From Arion vulgaris (Eukaryota; Mollusca; Gastropoda; Stylommatophora; Arionidae), in contig CM036759.1 in assembly GCA_020796225.1 (NCBI GenBank), forward strand, positions 62,900,590 to 62,964,589: DNA of 64,000 nt, in the 5' to 3' direction. Made by a program: the position numbers and the translations under genes. Below the pieces are notes generated by a model, which worked only from the letters and a program-made list of their open reading frames with translations, was not told the DNA's origin and made no database searches. This document shows, one piece after another, positions 1 to 9,868 of this stretch (position 1 is the stretch's first letter; the number at the start of each line of letters is the position of its first letter).

Positions 1-350
1 TGCTGATTGTACTCGCAGAGGTATGCATGTATCTATATCGTTGATGAAGATTAGAAAAAGAGTTGGTGAGAGCACTCCTCCATGGATGACTCCTTCCTCT
101 AATGTGGTCTTCATGCTTGTTTTTCCCTGAACTTGTACCTTGCTGTTCTGTTCTCTAGGTACTGATCTAGCCATTTGTACATTCGTCCCTTTATTCCTAG
201 GTTCAGGAGTTTTGAGTTTTATGCCTTCTTTCCAGACAGTGTAAAATGCTTTTTTCCCTGTCTACCCAAATTACCAACATGTGCTATTTCTCTTGGAAAC
301 CATCCTCGACTTCCTGGGCGATATAGGTTACCTGATCTTCAGCTCAGCTA
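1..350 (-). pseudogene. Non-LTR retrotransposon reverse transcriptase fragment
   Basis: Read on the minus strand, this is the middle of a LINE reverse transcriptase. It shows an EDQVTYIAQEVEDGFQ stretch, then an IWVDREKAF segment (RT motif around the first catalytic Asp), then GVLSPTLFLIFINDI, the usual motif just before the YADD box. At least two frame changes and a TAG interrupt it. The EDQVTY...EDAFQEK block is shared with the longer LINE at 4586-7437, so the two belong to the same or a sister family. The fragment runs off the window start, and the YADD box is not inside the window. Confidence 0.8.
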
Positions 351-384
351 TACGGGTTCCTCCTTTGATGTGGCGCTGTAACAA

Positions 385-600
385 CAAAGAGGAACCCGAA
401 TAGCTGAGAATCATCGTATTGTTGAGTCACAGAGAAAACGAGTAGCGGGAAAAGACAGAGCACGCACATGTCTAACCTTGATCATGTATGCCTCACCTGT
501 GGTCGGGCGATTCTGTTCTAGGATTGGACTCTACAGTCACCTCCGCACACACCAGAGAGGTGCAACATCACACGTCTGAGATTGTTGTCATCATCGCTCA
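385..600 (+). pseudogene. LINE ORF C-terminal fragment with C2H2-type finger
   Basis: A short frame ends in CSRIGLYSHLRTHQRGATSHV followed by TGA. The upstream CLTCGR pair lies one frame away, so a single frameshift splits a C-x2-C...H-x3-H finger. This finger at the ORF2 C-terminus is common in animal LINEs (established knowledge of the family type). It meets the minus-strand RT fragment head to head at about 344-406, where a short imperfect inverted repeat joins them. Confidence 0.55.
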
Positions 601-1006
601 TGGGACGGCTATTATACCTCCTAAAGCCCTCCTGTTGCGACATGAGTAGGCCTTTGCTCTCCAAGTGCCATGATAACCTTCTGTTCACCATCGCTCCATG
701 AGCTTGCCATATCTTGCGTGAATGCCCTGGACTACATAAAGCTAGACAAGAACTCCTCCCACCACACCCATCCTTTCATAATACCCTTTACACTAGTCTT
801 CCACAATTACATAACACATGCAGGTTCTACAATTTGGCATTGGCTGCCCAAGAGTGAAAATTCGCAACCCTGGAGTCACAAACCTACACTCATGCGTCCA
901 TTCTGAGTGATTCATTCAGTATGATCCGCAAGGTGAAGGCTAGTTTGGTGCGCAGGCAATAGACTGAATCACTACAAGCGTCAACAATTTGCAGAATTAC
1001 ACTATC
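601..1006. other. No recognisable feature
   Basis: Unique-looking sequence between two LINE remnants. A short open stretch at 670-906 shows no family motif. It may be a worn RNase H upstream region, but I cannot align it by eye. Confidence 0.4.
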
Positions 1007-1379
1007 TTCGTTCCGGGGCACATGGGTGTCGTTGGCAATGAGAGAGCAGACAGGCTGGCTGGCTCTGCCACCGTATCAGACGGCCAGCTAATGGATATGA
1101 TATGTTGAACGTCCTCATAGAGTGTGGCCGCAAAGAAGATTTTTATTTAAACCAATCCACGTCAATTACTAGATTGCAGGAGTTGGGTTTGAAGATTGAA
1201 GTAGCAAGAAAAGAACAGCATAACAGGTATATGAGTAGACTCATCAATCAAAATTGAACTTGTACGGTCAGTCGCTGGACGCTGTTGGAGATATTGCGAA
1301 GGAGATCGAATCACCTACGGACATGGCCGGAGTGCAATGAAGATATTCCAAACTGAAACCCTGGCTAGAAGAAGAAGAA
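1007..1379 (+). pseudogene. LINE RNase H C-terminus and 3' end with GAA tail
   Basis: The frame FVPGHMGVVGNERADRLAG at 1007-1063 is the last RNase H block, with the final catalytic Asp in ERAD. A TGA and frame change follow, then a second open stretch ending MSRLINQN. The segment ends in a GAA-type simple tail at about 1363-1379, typical for this LINE group. It is dead and 5'-truncated. Confidence 0.75.
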
Positions 1380-1711
1380 ATAGACATATTCTTAGGTGAC
1401 GATCATAAAAGCCAAACATAGGGCGAAAATTGATCGTTAAAGAGCAATGAATATACCAAGGAAGGGAAAGTGTGGGGTACTGACTGTCAGCAAGACACTC
1501 AATACATTTCCAATAGGCCAAAATCTAGTATGCCATGTGTTGGGGGCTTATGAACCGAGGTGCAACGTATAGTCGTTCTTGGCAGAGATCAATTATACAT
1601 CACAATAAAAATGATCAAATTAGTTGTAAACAACGTTCTCAAACAGTAACACTGCCACCTACAAGGCATGTCGTAAGAGGCGAGGTAGAGACATACGAAA
1701 GCTACCCTAGT
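1380..1711 (+). repeat. Fragments of B-element 3' region and SINE-C core
   Basis: Positions 1385-1640 match the 3' third of the B retroelement in sense orientation, including the shared end with 'atacatcacaataa'. Positions 1650-1710 carry the SINE core GCATGTCGTAAGAGGCGA. Both also occur many times elsewhere in the window. Confidence 0.6.
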
Positions 1712-1718
1712 AACTGTT

Positions 1719-3324
1719 TGTTTGCTTCGTTCCTTCTTCTCGGCCATTTTGATCATTCTTATTGTGATATAAAAACAGCCTTTGCCAAGAACGGTTAGAA
1801 CGTTGCACCCCCATTAAGCCCCTCAAGTTGTAGGACAATCGCATCCGGTGCGTTTTCGGCCTTCGGAAAGTTCGAGTCTCCCAAGCACTTTCCAGACATC
1901 GTGAGTATCTTTCTCTTTAATTATCCGTTTATCGCCATATATTTTGGCTATAATCTACACCCAAGAGCCTTTTGTATTTTACAATCTTTTGACTAAGCGC
2001 GGCGTACCTTTTTGCACCGTATGATGAGCACCAAGCGACAACACTCTTTTGCATAAGGCCTATTAGATGAACCGGATCTTTTTAACGCCGTATATTTTGA
2101 CTTCGATCTACTTTAAGAGTATTTACTGATTTGCAAATTTTTCTGACTGGGTGTGGTCGCTCCGGTTTAGGAACATTAACAACGCTTCTAGGACTAGTTA
2201 GTGGGACGGTCACTTGTCGGCTGCTTCGTGTGTTCATTGCTCTTTAGTGATCATTTATTGCCGTATATTTGGGCTTTATGATCTTCGCCTAAGAGTATGT
2301 TCACACTATGCGCCTTTCTGACTATATGAGGTCGTTCCGGATTAGGAACATGCTCAGCCAGTAGGAACACATAAGCTTGTCGTGCATCATAGCATCCTAC
2401 TCGTAAAGGTCACCGCGAAAAGTGTCGGCCTTCGCCAATGTTTGAATTTGGACGACATGTCAAATCATTACACTGTCGGCCTTACTTTTCTGAAACTGTG
2501 AGTTTATTCCGGAATAGGAACATTCTCAGCCTTTTCGAGACACGTATCAGCAATTTTACAGTTTGAACTCTGCATTTTCCCTGACCCCGGGAAACACTGG
2601 GCTGGGGCTGCACACAGATAATCTAGAGGGTCGTTTCAAATGGCGCTGTCAGAGCAACTGAAAATTTTGCGCTCGCCACTATCACCCGCTCCAGTTCTTC
2701 CGGGGTTGTTAGTTATCTTTGCAACAGTACCTTGCCCGGTTGTCCTAAAGCGGTCAGTTTACCTAGGCCTCAGAACGCAACTTTAGGGTTTGCGCTTGGC
2801 CAACCGTACACAATAGATAGGTCCGTGCCTGGCCTCCGATACGAAATTAATTGCAATCTTTCTTTGTGTCATCATTATGCGTTAAAACGTTCTAAGAGAC
2901 ACTTGCCCAGATCTGGCAATTGCGGTGCGACCGTTGACTCGTTACACATCGTTCTCATTCATTCTTGCCCCCACAGCTGGTGTTTTTAGTGCGGCCATTT
3001 ACTCCTGTGAAGTTGGCATTCATTCACAGACGACTCGTACGATACTATTTTTTATGTTTCAGCAACTATATTGGAGACCTTTCATCGGCCAGGAGATGCA
3101 TACATTTTATCCAGGATTTTGGACCTGTATTACGTTTCCGTGCTTGCACTACTACGACTACCTATAGGTCCCCTCGATCCCTACCTGCGTAGCCAGACAT
3201 GATCCTCTTTTTGTTTCCAGGGTCCCCACGTGGAGGTAGGGTAGGATCTTGAATAGTGCCAGCTCACTAAACCTGGTGCGACGTTGCCCCTAGAATTGCG
3301 CCTTTGACCCCTACCAAACTATTA
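1719..3324 (-). mobile_element. Long non-coding retroelement B, near full length
   Basis: About 1.6 kb with no coding potential, sense on the minus strand. The 3' tail is at the left (1719-1800, one 38-bp shared-end unit) and the 5' head at the right. A short TSD AACTGTT flanks it (1712-1718 and 3325-3331). Internally, a 'ccggattaggaacattctcagcc'-like motif recurs about three times, so the body is built of old subrepeats. It is nearly an inverted copy of 7762-9566, sharing private variants such as the block near 2385-2400. Confidence 0.65.
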
Positions 3325-3331
3325 AACTGTT

Positions 3332-3590
3332 AGTTACAGCCATTCTACAGCGCTATTAATGTATCCTCGCTATCAAATACTGCCTCTAACCAAAGCAACA
3401 GTTGTTTAACAGGGCAGGAGGAAGGGTTTAACTGTAGAGAGTTGAAATATATATCAAATGAACACAAGACCAAAATCAGATGTAGAGTCACCGTTTCCAC
3501 AAACAGCAAATTTACTATTCCTGTGTTCAGTTCTCGGTGTACAATTGTCATGTGCGCAATTGTCTGGTTACCGTCCAATGATATGTGCTC
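3332..3590. other. No recognisable feature
   Basis: Short overlapping open stretches on both strands with no family motif. It lies between B-element copies. Confidence 0.4.
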
Positions 3591-4462
3591 CAAAACGAAT
3601 GAAAATATTCCTAATTCGGAATGACCTCACACAGTCAGAAAAATTTGCAAAGTGTAAACATACTCTTTCGAAAAAGGGTGGAGACTGCAGTAAAACTTGG
3701 AAAAATAGCTAAACACGTAAAACAAAGTACTATAGTTTTACAAAATACAGAAACAGTGACGATAAACAGCAACGTTTCGACCAAAAGGCCTTTATCAAGC
3801 AAACAATACAACAAGAATGACGAATTTCAAGGAACACTACAAATGGACGATTACATGTGGAAACATAAACCAATCTATGCTAAAAAAAGGGGGTAGGTCA
3901 CGTAGTAGGTCAGACTTTATAGTTTTATTTATATTTGTTGTGTACGTCATTTCCGTTCCTACCCCTTTCTTAGCATAGATAGGTTTATGTTTCCACATGT
4001 AATCGTCCATTTGTAGTGTTCCTTGAAATTCGTCATTCTTGTTATATTGTTTGCTTGATAAAGGCCTTTGGTTGAAACGTTGCTGTTTATCGTCACTGTT
4101 TCTGTATTTTGTAAAACTATAGTACTTAGTTTTTACGTGTTTAAACATACTCTTTAGAGCTGACCTTACACAAACCAAATATACAGCGTAAAAGTAATCA
4201 TTAAGAAGTGATGGGCACATGATGTAAGAGAAAGTGTAAGGAACTGTCATGGAGACATACACAAACATTTCTCTTAAGTCAACAATTTCGGAAGCACCTG
4301 CTCTACATATGTAGGGCATACGAACGGGGGGAAACGTTTATTCGTTCTTGGCTAAGACCAAACGTATCACAAAGAGTGATTAAACTGGTTGATATGAACC
4401 AACACAAACAAACAACTAATGATACCCTTTTTATGTTGATTAATCAAATGTTTTGTGCCTAT
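3591..4462 (+). repeat. B-element fragment interrupted by hairpin insertion
   Basis: Host sequence 3591-3655 and 4156-4460 aligns with the B middle and 3' region ('aatgacctcacacagtcaga', then the shared 3' end with 'cacaaagagtgattaaa'). It is split by the 474-bp hairpin at 3669-4142. The right part ends in an (AAAC)n-like tail near 4410. Confidence 0.55.
3669..4142. mobile_element. Near-perfect hairpin insertion, Penelope-like terminal repeat suspected
   Basis: Two arms of about 185 bp (3711-3897 and 3958-4142) are inverted copies with only a few differences, around a loop of about 60 bp. A perfect 13-bp duplication AAACATACTCTTT flanks the insert at 3656-3668 and 4143-4155, so it arrived as one unit. 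The arms contain 'gataaaggcctttggttg' next to 'aaacgttgctg'. I associate this pattern from memory with the terminal repeats of Penelope-like retroelements, but have not verified it. The open frames on both strands are hairpin shadows. Confidence 0.7.
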
Positions 4463-4585
4463 AACAAAGTGTGTCTTCTGCGAATACCCGCTATCAATTC
4501 AGGCGGGTGTCATGACGCCTGGTACTGCGCTTTGTGGTTGACTGATTTTTGCGTGAGACCTGCATACCATTTTATCGGTGCTACT
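4463..4585 (-). repeat. D module, left part (LINE target)
   Basis: This is the 3' part of the D repeat, sense minus ('attcaggcgggtgtcatgac'). It continues after the LINE at 7450-7610. Intact D copies lie at 41060-41345 and 53435-53740. Its last 12 bases, ATCGGTGCTACT, are the LINE target-site duplication. Confidence 0.65.
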
Positions 4586-7385
4586 TCCTTCTAGCCGCAA
4601 AAGAAGCCATTCCTAGAGGATGTCAACGGGAATACATTCCATACTGGTCAAGCACACTGCAAAAGTGTCAGGAGGACATGAATGAAGCCAGGAAAAATGC
4701 AGAATCTCTGCCTTCGCTAGAATCCCACAATAAATGGAAAAGGACGGTAGCAGCATTCCAGAAAACAAAGCTAATAGAAAAACGGAAAAGCTGGAGAGAC
4801 AAAACAGCAGCTCTAAACCTAGAAAAAGATGGTGGAAAACTCTGGCAGCTAGTTAAGTCCCTAAATGAAGAACCTACATCAACAAGACAGAGCATTACAC
4901 TGGAGGAAAGCGGCAAAATTATAAGGAAAAAACAAGCCGCAGATCTGCTTGCTACTACATATAGTAGAGAAAGCAATCTCAGCATAGACAAAGACCATAA
5001 AAAAAAATTAGAACAGAATTACAAGGGAATGAAGGCTGCCTACACCCTCTGCTCCAATGAGAGAACCTATCACTCTCGGAGAACTACAAAACTCAATTTC
5101 TAAACTTAAAAAATCACCTGGCCCAGACAAAATTAGCAACGAAATGCTTATAAACCTGAGCTTAGTAGCTAAGTTAAAGTTGCTTGAAATTATAAACCAC
5201 AGCTGGCAGAAAGGTGTAGTCCCCTAAATCTGGAGAGAAGCCATCACATTACCCATACTGAAAAAAGAAAAATGCAGAACCAAGGCTTCAAGCTATCGAC
5301 CAATCAGTCTGACAAGCTGTGTTGCTAAAACCATGGAAAGAGTCATCAACAACAGATTGAAATGGTTTTAGAATCGAGCAGATTTTGGTTCCGGAACAAG
5401 CAGGATTCAGGAATGCCATAGCATAGAAGACCAAGTTACCTATGTAGCCCAGTCCGTTGAAGATGCCTTCCAAGAGAAAAAAAGGTGCTAACATTATGGG
5501 TAGACTTCAAGCAGGCCTTCGAAAAGGTGGGGAAAGATGGTCTTATGGCAAAGCTCAAAAGAAATGGAATCCAAGGCAACATGCAAAGATGGATCCAATC
5601 GTTCGTGCACAATAGAAGAACCAGAGTCACACTCGATGGACATCAGAGCAAAAAGGTCTTACTGCGTCATGGGGTACCTCAGGGAGAAGTTATGTCTCCA
5701 ACTCTCTTCCTTGTCTACATCAACGACCTAGTAAAGGATCTGCCAGCTGGAGTGAAGGCCGCTCTATATGCAGATGATTTAGTGCTATGGTGCGTAGATG
5801 AACACACAACATCTGCAACCGGTAGAATACAGCGAGCAGCAGATAAACTTATGGAATGGGCAGAGAAATGGTACGTTACAATCAACACAGACAAAACCTC
5901 CACAACACTGTTCTCCCTCTCCCCAGGGACAAAGCAGCCAACATACACTTAGGAACCACCCCAATACAAGAAGAAAGCAATCCAACTTATCTAGGGATCA
6001 CATTTGATAAACGACTCACATGGAACAAGCATATAGAAAACACAGAAGGAAAGGCCAGACGAAAAAATTGGAATACTCAGAAAACTGGCAGGTACCAACT
6101 GGGAAGCTAATGAACACACACTTAAGAAAGTCTACAGCGGAACAATCAGACCTCACCTAGAGTTCGGCTCAACAGCATGGGCTACAGCTGCTAACACACA
6201 CCTGCAGACATTGGACAGAGTGCAAAATCAAGCACTCAGGATCATCACTGGAGCCATGAAATCTACGCCTATCACAGAGATGCAAAAAAAACCACTGGAG
6301 TACAAGCCCTGGCTTACAGAAGGAAACCAAAAATATGATCCAGATGGAGAAATACACCAGTATGCCCTTGCATCCAATGAAAGCAAGATTAAATGATCTG
6401 GCACTTGGACGACTAAAACGCAGCAGCTTCGTCCATCGGGGAAAGCGACTAAAAAAGACAGTACCAAGATGACCTACCAATGCACACAACACCGCTGATA
6501 CCTAGTTTCGACCCTGTTCCCTGGGAACAAGTTAGCGATACAGCAAAAATCATAACAACAATTAGTGGAATCACAACTGGAGAAATACACAATGACCTGC
6601 AGAAGAGAACAGCCACTATGTGCATGATCCAAGAAAACTACCTTAAACAATCATGGATCCACGTCTACACCGATGGATCTGCAACAGATGCAATTAAGAA
6701 CGGAGGGCTGGTATCTATATTACATATCCCAACAATCACACCGAAACAAAGTACATGCCAACTGGTAAATTTTGTTCAAACTACACCGCAGAGGCTCAAG
6801 CACTACTACAGGCCGCAATCATGATCAATAATTCCAACTCTGACTGCCAACAAGTGGTATTTTTCACAGACGCGCTATCTGTTTTGCAAGCCCTACAGAG
6901 TAACCATCCATCCCTGAGAAAAGAGCTCAGCAAGATCTCTACCAACAAAGAGTTACACTTCAGTGGGTACCATCGCACTGCGGAGTGCCAGGTAACGAGA
7001 AGGCAGACAAACTTGCTAAAAGGGAGCAGAATGTGAACAAATAGATAATGAAATCACATACTTTGAAAAAAGAGCTATCATGGACATTAGAAAAGAACCT
7101 ACACCATCCAACGATGACTACCACACACTTGACAGACAAGGACAGACTATCATCTTCCGACTCAGGATAGGTCATAACAGACTGAACAAACACCTCCACA
7201 GGCTGCGATTGTCCCCAACCCCTCAGTGCCCCTGTGGCTCCGCTGAACAAACCACAGAACATGTCCTGCAAGACTGCCCCTGTATGTCCTCCCAAGAAAG
7301 GAATGCTGGCCCTACAACACAACACTACATTCAAAACTACATGGCACTAGAGATGAGCTCCAGACAACAATCGATTTCATCATAA
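4586..7385 (+). pseudogene. LINE ORF2 remnant: RT, RNase H, zinc knuckle
   Basis: The RT reads from the AIPRG linker (about 4600) through SPGPDKISNEML (about 5120), SYRPISLTSCVAK (about 5290), WVDFKQAFEKVGKDG (about 5500), GVPQGEVMSPTLFLVYINDL (about 5670) and YADDLVLWC (about 5767). RNase H shows TDGSA (about 6670), AEAQALLQAA (about 6790), FFTDALSVLQAL (about 6862) and WVPSHCGVPGNEKADKLAK (about 6960), so the four acidic positions are recognisable. A C-P-C-G...EHVLQDC knuckle follows near 7230. Frameshifts near 5060, 5490, 5940, 6110 and 6750, and stops such as the TAA near 5225, make it non-functional. The YADD residues themselves are intact. Confidence 0.9.
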
Positions 7386-7437
7386 GAACGCGTCTAACGG
7401 TATACTCATAAAAAAAGCGATCGCAAAGAAGAAGAAG
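4586..7437 (+). mobile_element. 5'-truncated non-LTR retrotransposon (RT + RNase H)
   Basis: A 2852-bp insertion with a perfect 12-bp duplication ATCGGTGCTACT at 4574-4585 and 7438-7449. It ends CGCAAAGAAGAAGAAG. ORF1 and the endonuclease are missing, as expected from incomplete reverse transcription. The order is an AIPRG/YIPYW linker, RT, RNase H and a C-terminal Cys/His knuckle. The layout fits the I/Jockey group of LINEs that carry RNase H. It is the longest member of the family represented by fragments at 1-350, 1007-1379, 14905-15480, 27370-27890 and 30420-30700. Confidence 0.9.
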
Positions 7438-7449
7438 ATCGGTGCTACT

Positions 7450-7761
7450 CGCCATGCGGTGAGCCTTCGGCGTCTTCAGATGTACTTGAAAATTAGATCT
7501 TTCAAGCGTGATCGTTACAGGAAACACTTGCCTAGAGTCCTCGTACCATCAGTACTTTTACGGCCAGTGTTGTATAATGAAGTGCGACTTCTCTATCGGT
7601 ATTCCTGCCTTTAGTGAGGTCGTACCGATGGTACGAGGACTCTAGGCAAGTGCTTCTTGGACAACAGGTTTCCTGTAACGATCACACTGGAAGGATCTAA
7701 ACTTCAAGTGCCTCTGAAGACGACGAAGGCTCATCGCATGGCGAGGGACACTGGTAAAATG
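7450..7761. repeat. D-module inverted pair
   Basis: Positions 7450-7610 are the remainder of the D copy split by the LINE (sense minus). Positions 7620-7761 are the first half of a second D copy in opposite orientation. The two arms ('gatctttcaagcgtgatcgt' versus its complement near 7680) form an imperfect hairpin of about 130-bp arms. The second D copy is itself split by the B element at 7762-9566 and resumes at 9579. Confidence 0.6.
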
Positions 7762-9566
7762 GGGTAAAATACGCAATTCTAGGGACAACATTACGTCCAA
7801 AAACCTGAATAAAATGCATGCATCTCCTGCCCGATTTCCGATGAAAATTTCCAAAATAGTTGCTGAAACGTAAGAAATAGTATCGCACGAGTCGTCTGAA
7901 TGAATGCCAAATTCACAGGAGCAACTTCAACGTCGTACCACAATTGCCAGATGGGCCAGTGCCTCTTAGAACGTTTTAACGCATAATGATGACACAAAGG
8001 AAGATTGCAATTAATTCCGTATCGGAGGTCAGGCGAGGACCTATCTATTGGGTATGGGTGGCCAAGCGCAAATCCTAAAGTGGCGTTCTGGGGCCTAACT
8101 AAACTGCCCCCTCTAGGACAACCGGGCAAGGTACTGTTGAAATAATAACTAACACTCCCGGAAGAACTGGAGCGGGGGATAGTGGCGAGCGCAACATTTT
8201 CAGTTGCGCTGACAGCGCCATTTGAAACGACCCTCTAGATTATCTGTGTGCAGTCCCAGTCCATTGTTTCCGGGTCAGGAAAATGCAGAGTTCAAACTGC
8301 AAAATTGCTGATACGCGTCTCGAAAAGGCTGAGAATGTTCCTACTCCGGAATAAACTCACAGTGGCCGAAAAGTAAGGCCGACAGTGTAATGATTTGACA
8401 TGTCGTCCAAATCCAAACATTGGCGAAGGCCGACACTTTTCACGGTGACCTATACGAGTAGGATGCTATGGTGCACGACAAGCTTATGTGTCCCTACTGG
8501 CTGAGCATGTTCCTAATCCGGAACGACCTCATATAGTCAGAAAGGCGCATAGTGTAAACATACTCTTAGGGGAAGATCATAAAGCCCAAATATACGGCAA
8601 TAAATGATCACTAAAGAGCAATGAACACACGAAGCAGCCGACAAGTGACCGTCCCACTAACTAGTCCTAGAAGCGTTGTTAATGTTCCTGAACCGGAGCG
8701 ACCACACCTAGTCAGAAAAATTTGCAAAGTAGTAAATACTCTTTGGAGTAGATCGAAGTCAAATATACGGTGTTAAAAAGAGCATTAAAGAGTGCTCATC
8801 ATACGACGCTTCTTCTACTAACCCCATACATTTTTGAATTTTCACTCTTTTTCCTATAGTGCAATGGGGGAGTACCGAGATTTTGAAACCCTAGGGACAA
8901 CGGATGCGCTTGTCTGACAACTGTAGGGGCTTAACGGGGGCATAACTTTCTAACCGTTCTTGGCAAAGGCTGTTTATATTTCACATTAAGAATGTACTTG
9001 GCAAAGGCTGTTTATATATCACATTAAGAATGTACTTGGCAAAGGCTGTTTATATATCACAATACGAATGTACTTGGCAAAGGCTGTTTATATATCACAA
9101 TACAAATGTACTTGGCAAAGGCTGTTTATATATCACATTAAGAATGTACTTGGCAAAGGCTGTTTATATATCACAATGCGAATGTACTTGGCAAAGGCTG
9201 TTTATATATCACAATACGAATGTACTTGGCAAAGGCTGTTTATATATCACATTAAGAATGTACTTGGCAAAGGCTGTTTATATATCACAATACGAATGTA
9301 CTTGGCAAAGGCTGTTTATATATCACAATACAAATGTACTTGGCAAAGGCTGTTTATATATCACATTAAGAATGTACTTGGCAAAGGCTGTTTATATATC
9401 ACAATACGAATGTACTTGGCAAAGGCTGTTTATATATCACAATACAAATGTACTTGGCAAAGGCTGTTTATATATCACATTACGAATGTATTTGGCAAAG
9501 GCTGTTTATATATCACATTAAGAATGATGAAAATGGCCGACAAGAACGAACGAAACAAACAAAGAA
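7762..9566 (+). mobile_element. Retroelement B carrying the 38-bp array in its 3' end
   Basis: An insertion inside a D copy, flanked by the 12-bp duplication ACTGGTAAAATG at 7750-7761 and 9567-9578. It is sense on the plus strand. Part of the 5' region is deleted just after the head (the match jumps near 7790). The body to 8950 is collinear with the inverted copy at 1719-3324. The 3' end carries about 15 shared-end units instead of one, then a GAACGAACGAAACAAAC-type tail. Long open frames in the body are in non-coding repeat sequence. Confidence 0.75.
8957..9530 (+). repeat. 38-bp tandem array, about 15 copies
   Basis: The unit is 38 bp and contains 'ggcaaaggctgtttatatat'. Units differ at the join as ATTAAG, AATACG, AATACA, AATGCG or ATTACG. 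The order ATTAAG-AATACG-AATACA recurs, giving a 114-bp higher-order unit. Because 38 is not a multiple of 3 and no phase has a stop, every forward frame stays open and reads the same 38-residue cycle in rotation. These open frames are arithmetic artefacts, not evidence of genes. The unit occurs singly at the 3' end of other B copies, for example 1740-1790. Confidence 0.95.
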
Positions 9567-9578
9567 ACTGGTAAAATG

Positions 9579-9868
9579 ATAAGCAAGCCTCACGCAAAAC
9601 TCAGTCAGAAGCGCAATACCAGGCATCATGACTACCGCCTGAAGTGACAGCGAGTGTTCGCAGAAGAAGACGCATGCTTGTCTGGAAATACTGCCCTAGC
9701 TGAGGGAACTGGAGTGGGTGATGTAGGCGGTGAGCAAAAGCATGTTCCATTCTAATGCTTTTTGAAACTGCCTTTTCTGACCACTTGTGTTTAGTCGTGG
9801 CCCAATGATTCTGCTTCTTCTGAAGGGAAAATACAAAGTAGAAACTCCAATATGCCTGGTGGCAACTA
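9579..9868 (+). repeat. Remainder of D copy, then unassigned sequence
   Basis: Positions 9579-9670 complete the D copy interrupted by B (sense plus, ending CAGAAGAAG). Positions 9671-9868 show no recognised element and lead into the 48-bp array. Confidence 0.5.

Noticed and set aside
3837..4319. 160-codon minus-strand frame
   Set aside because: It spans the hairpin and its mirror frame appears on the other strand; no family motif.
9030..9574. Two overlapping open frames of 163 and 168 codons
   Set aside because: They are the same 38-residue cycle read in different phases of a 38-bp non-coding repeat.
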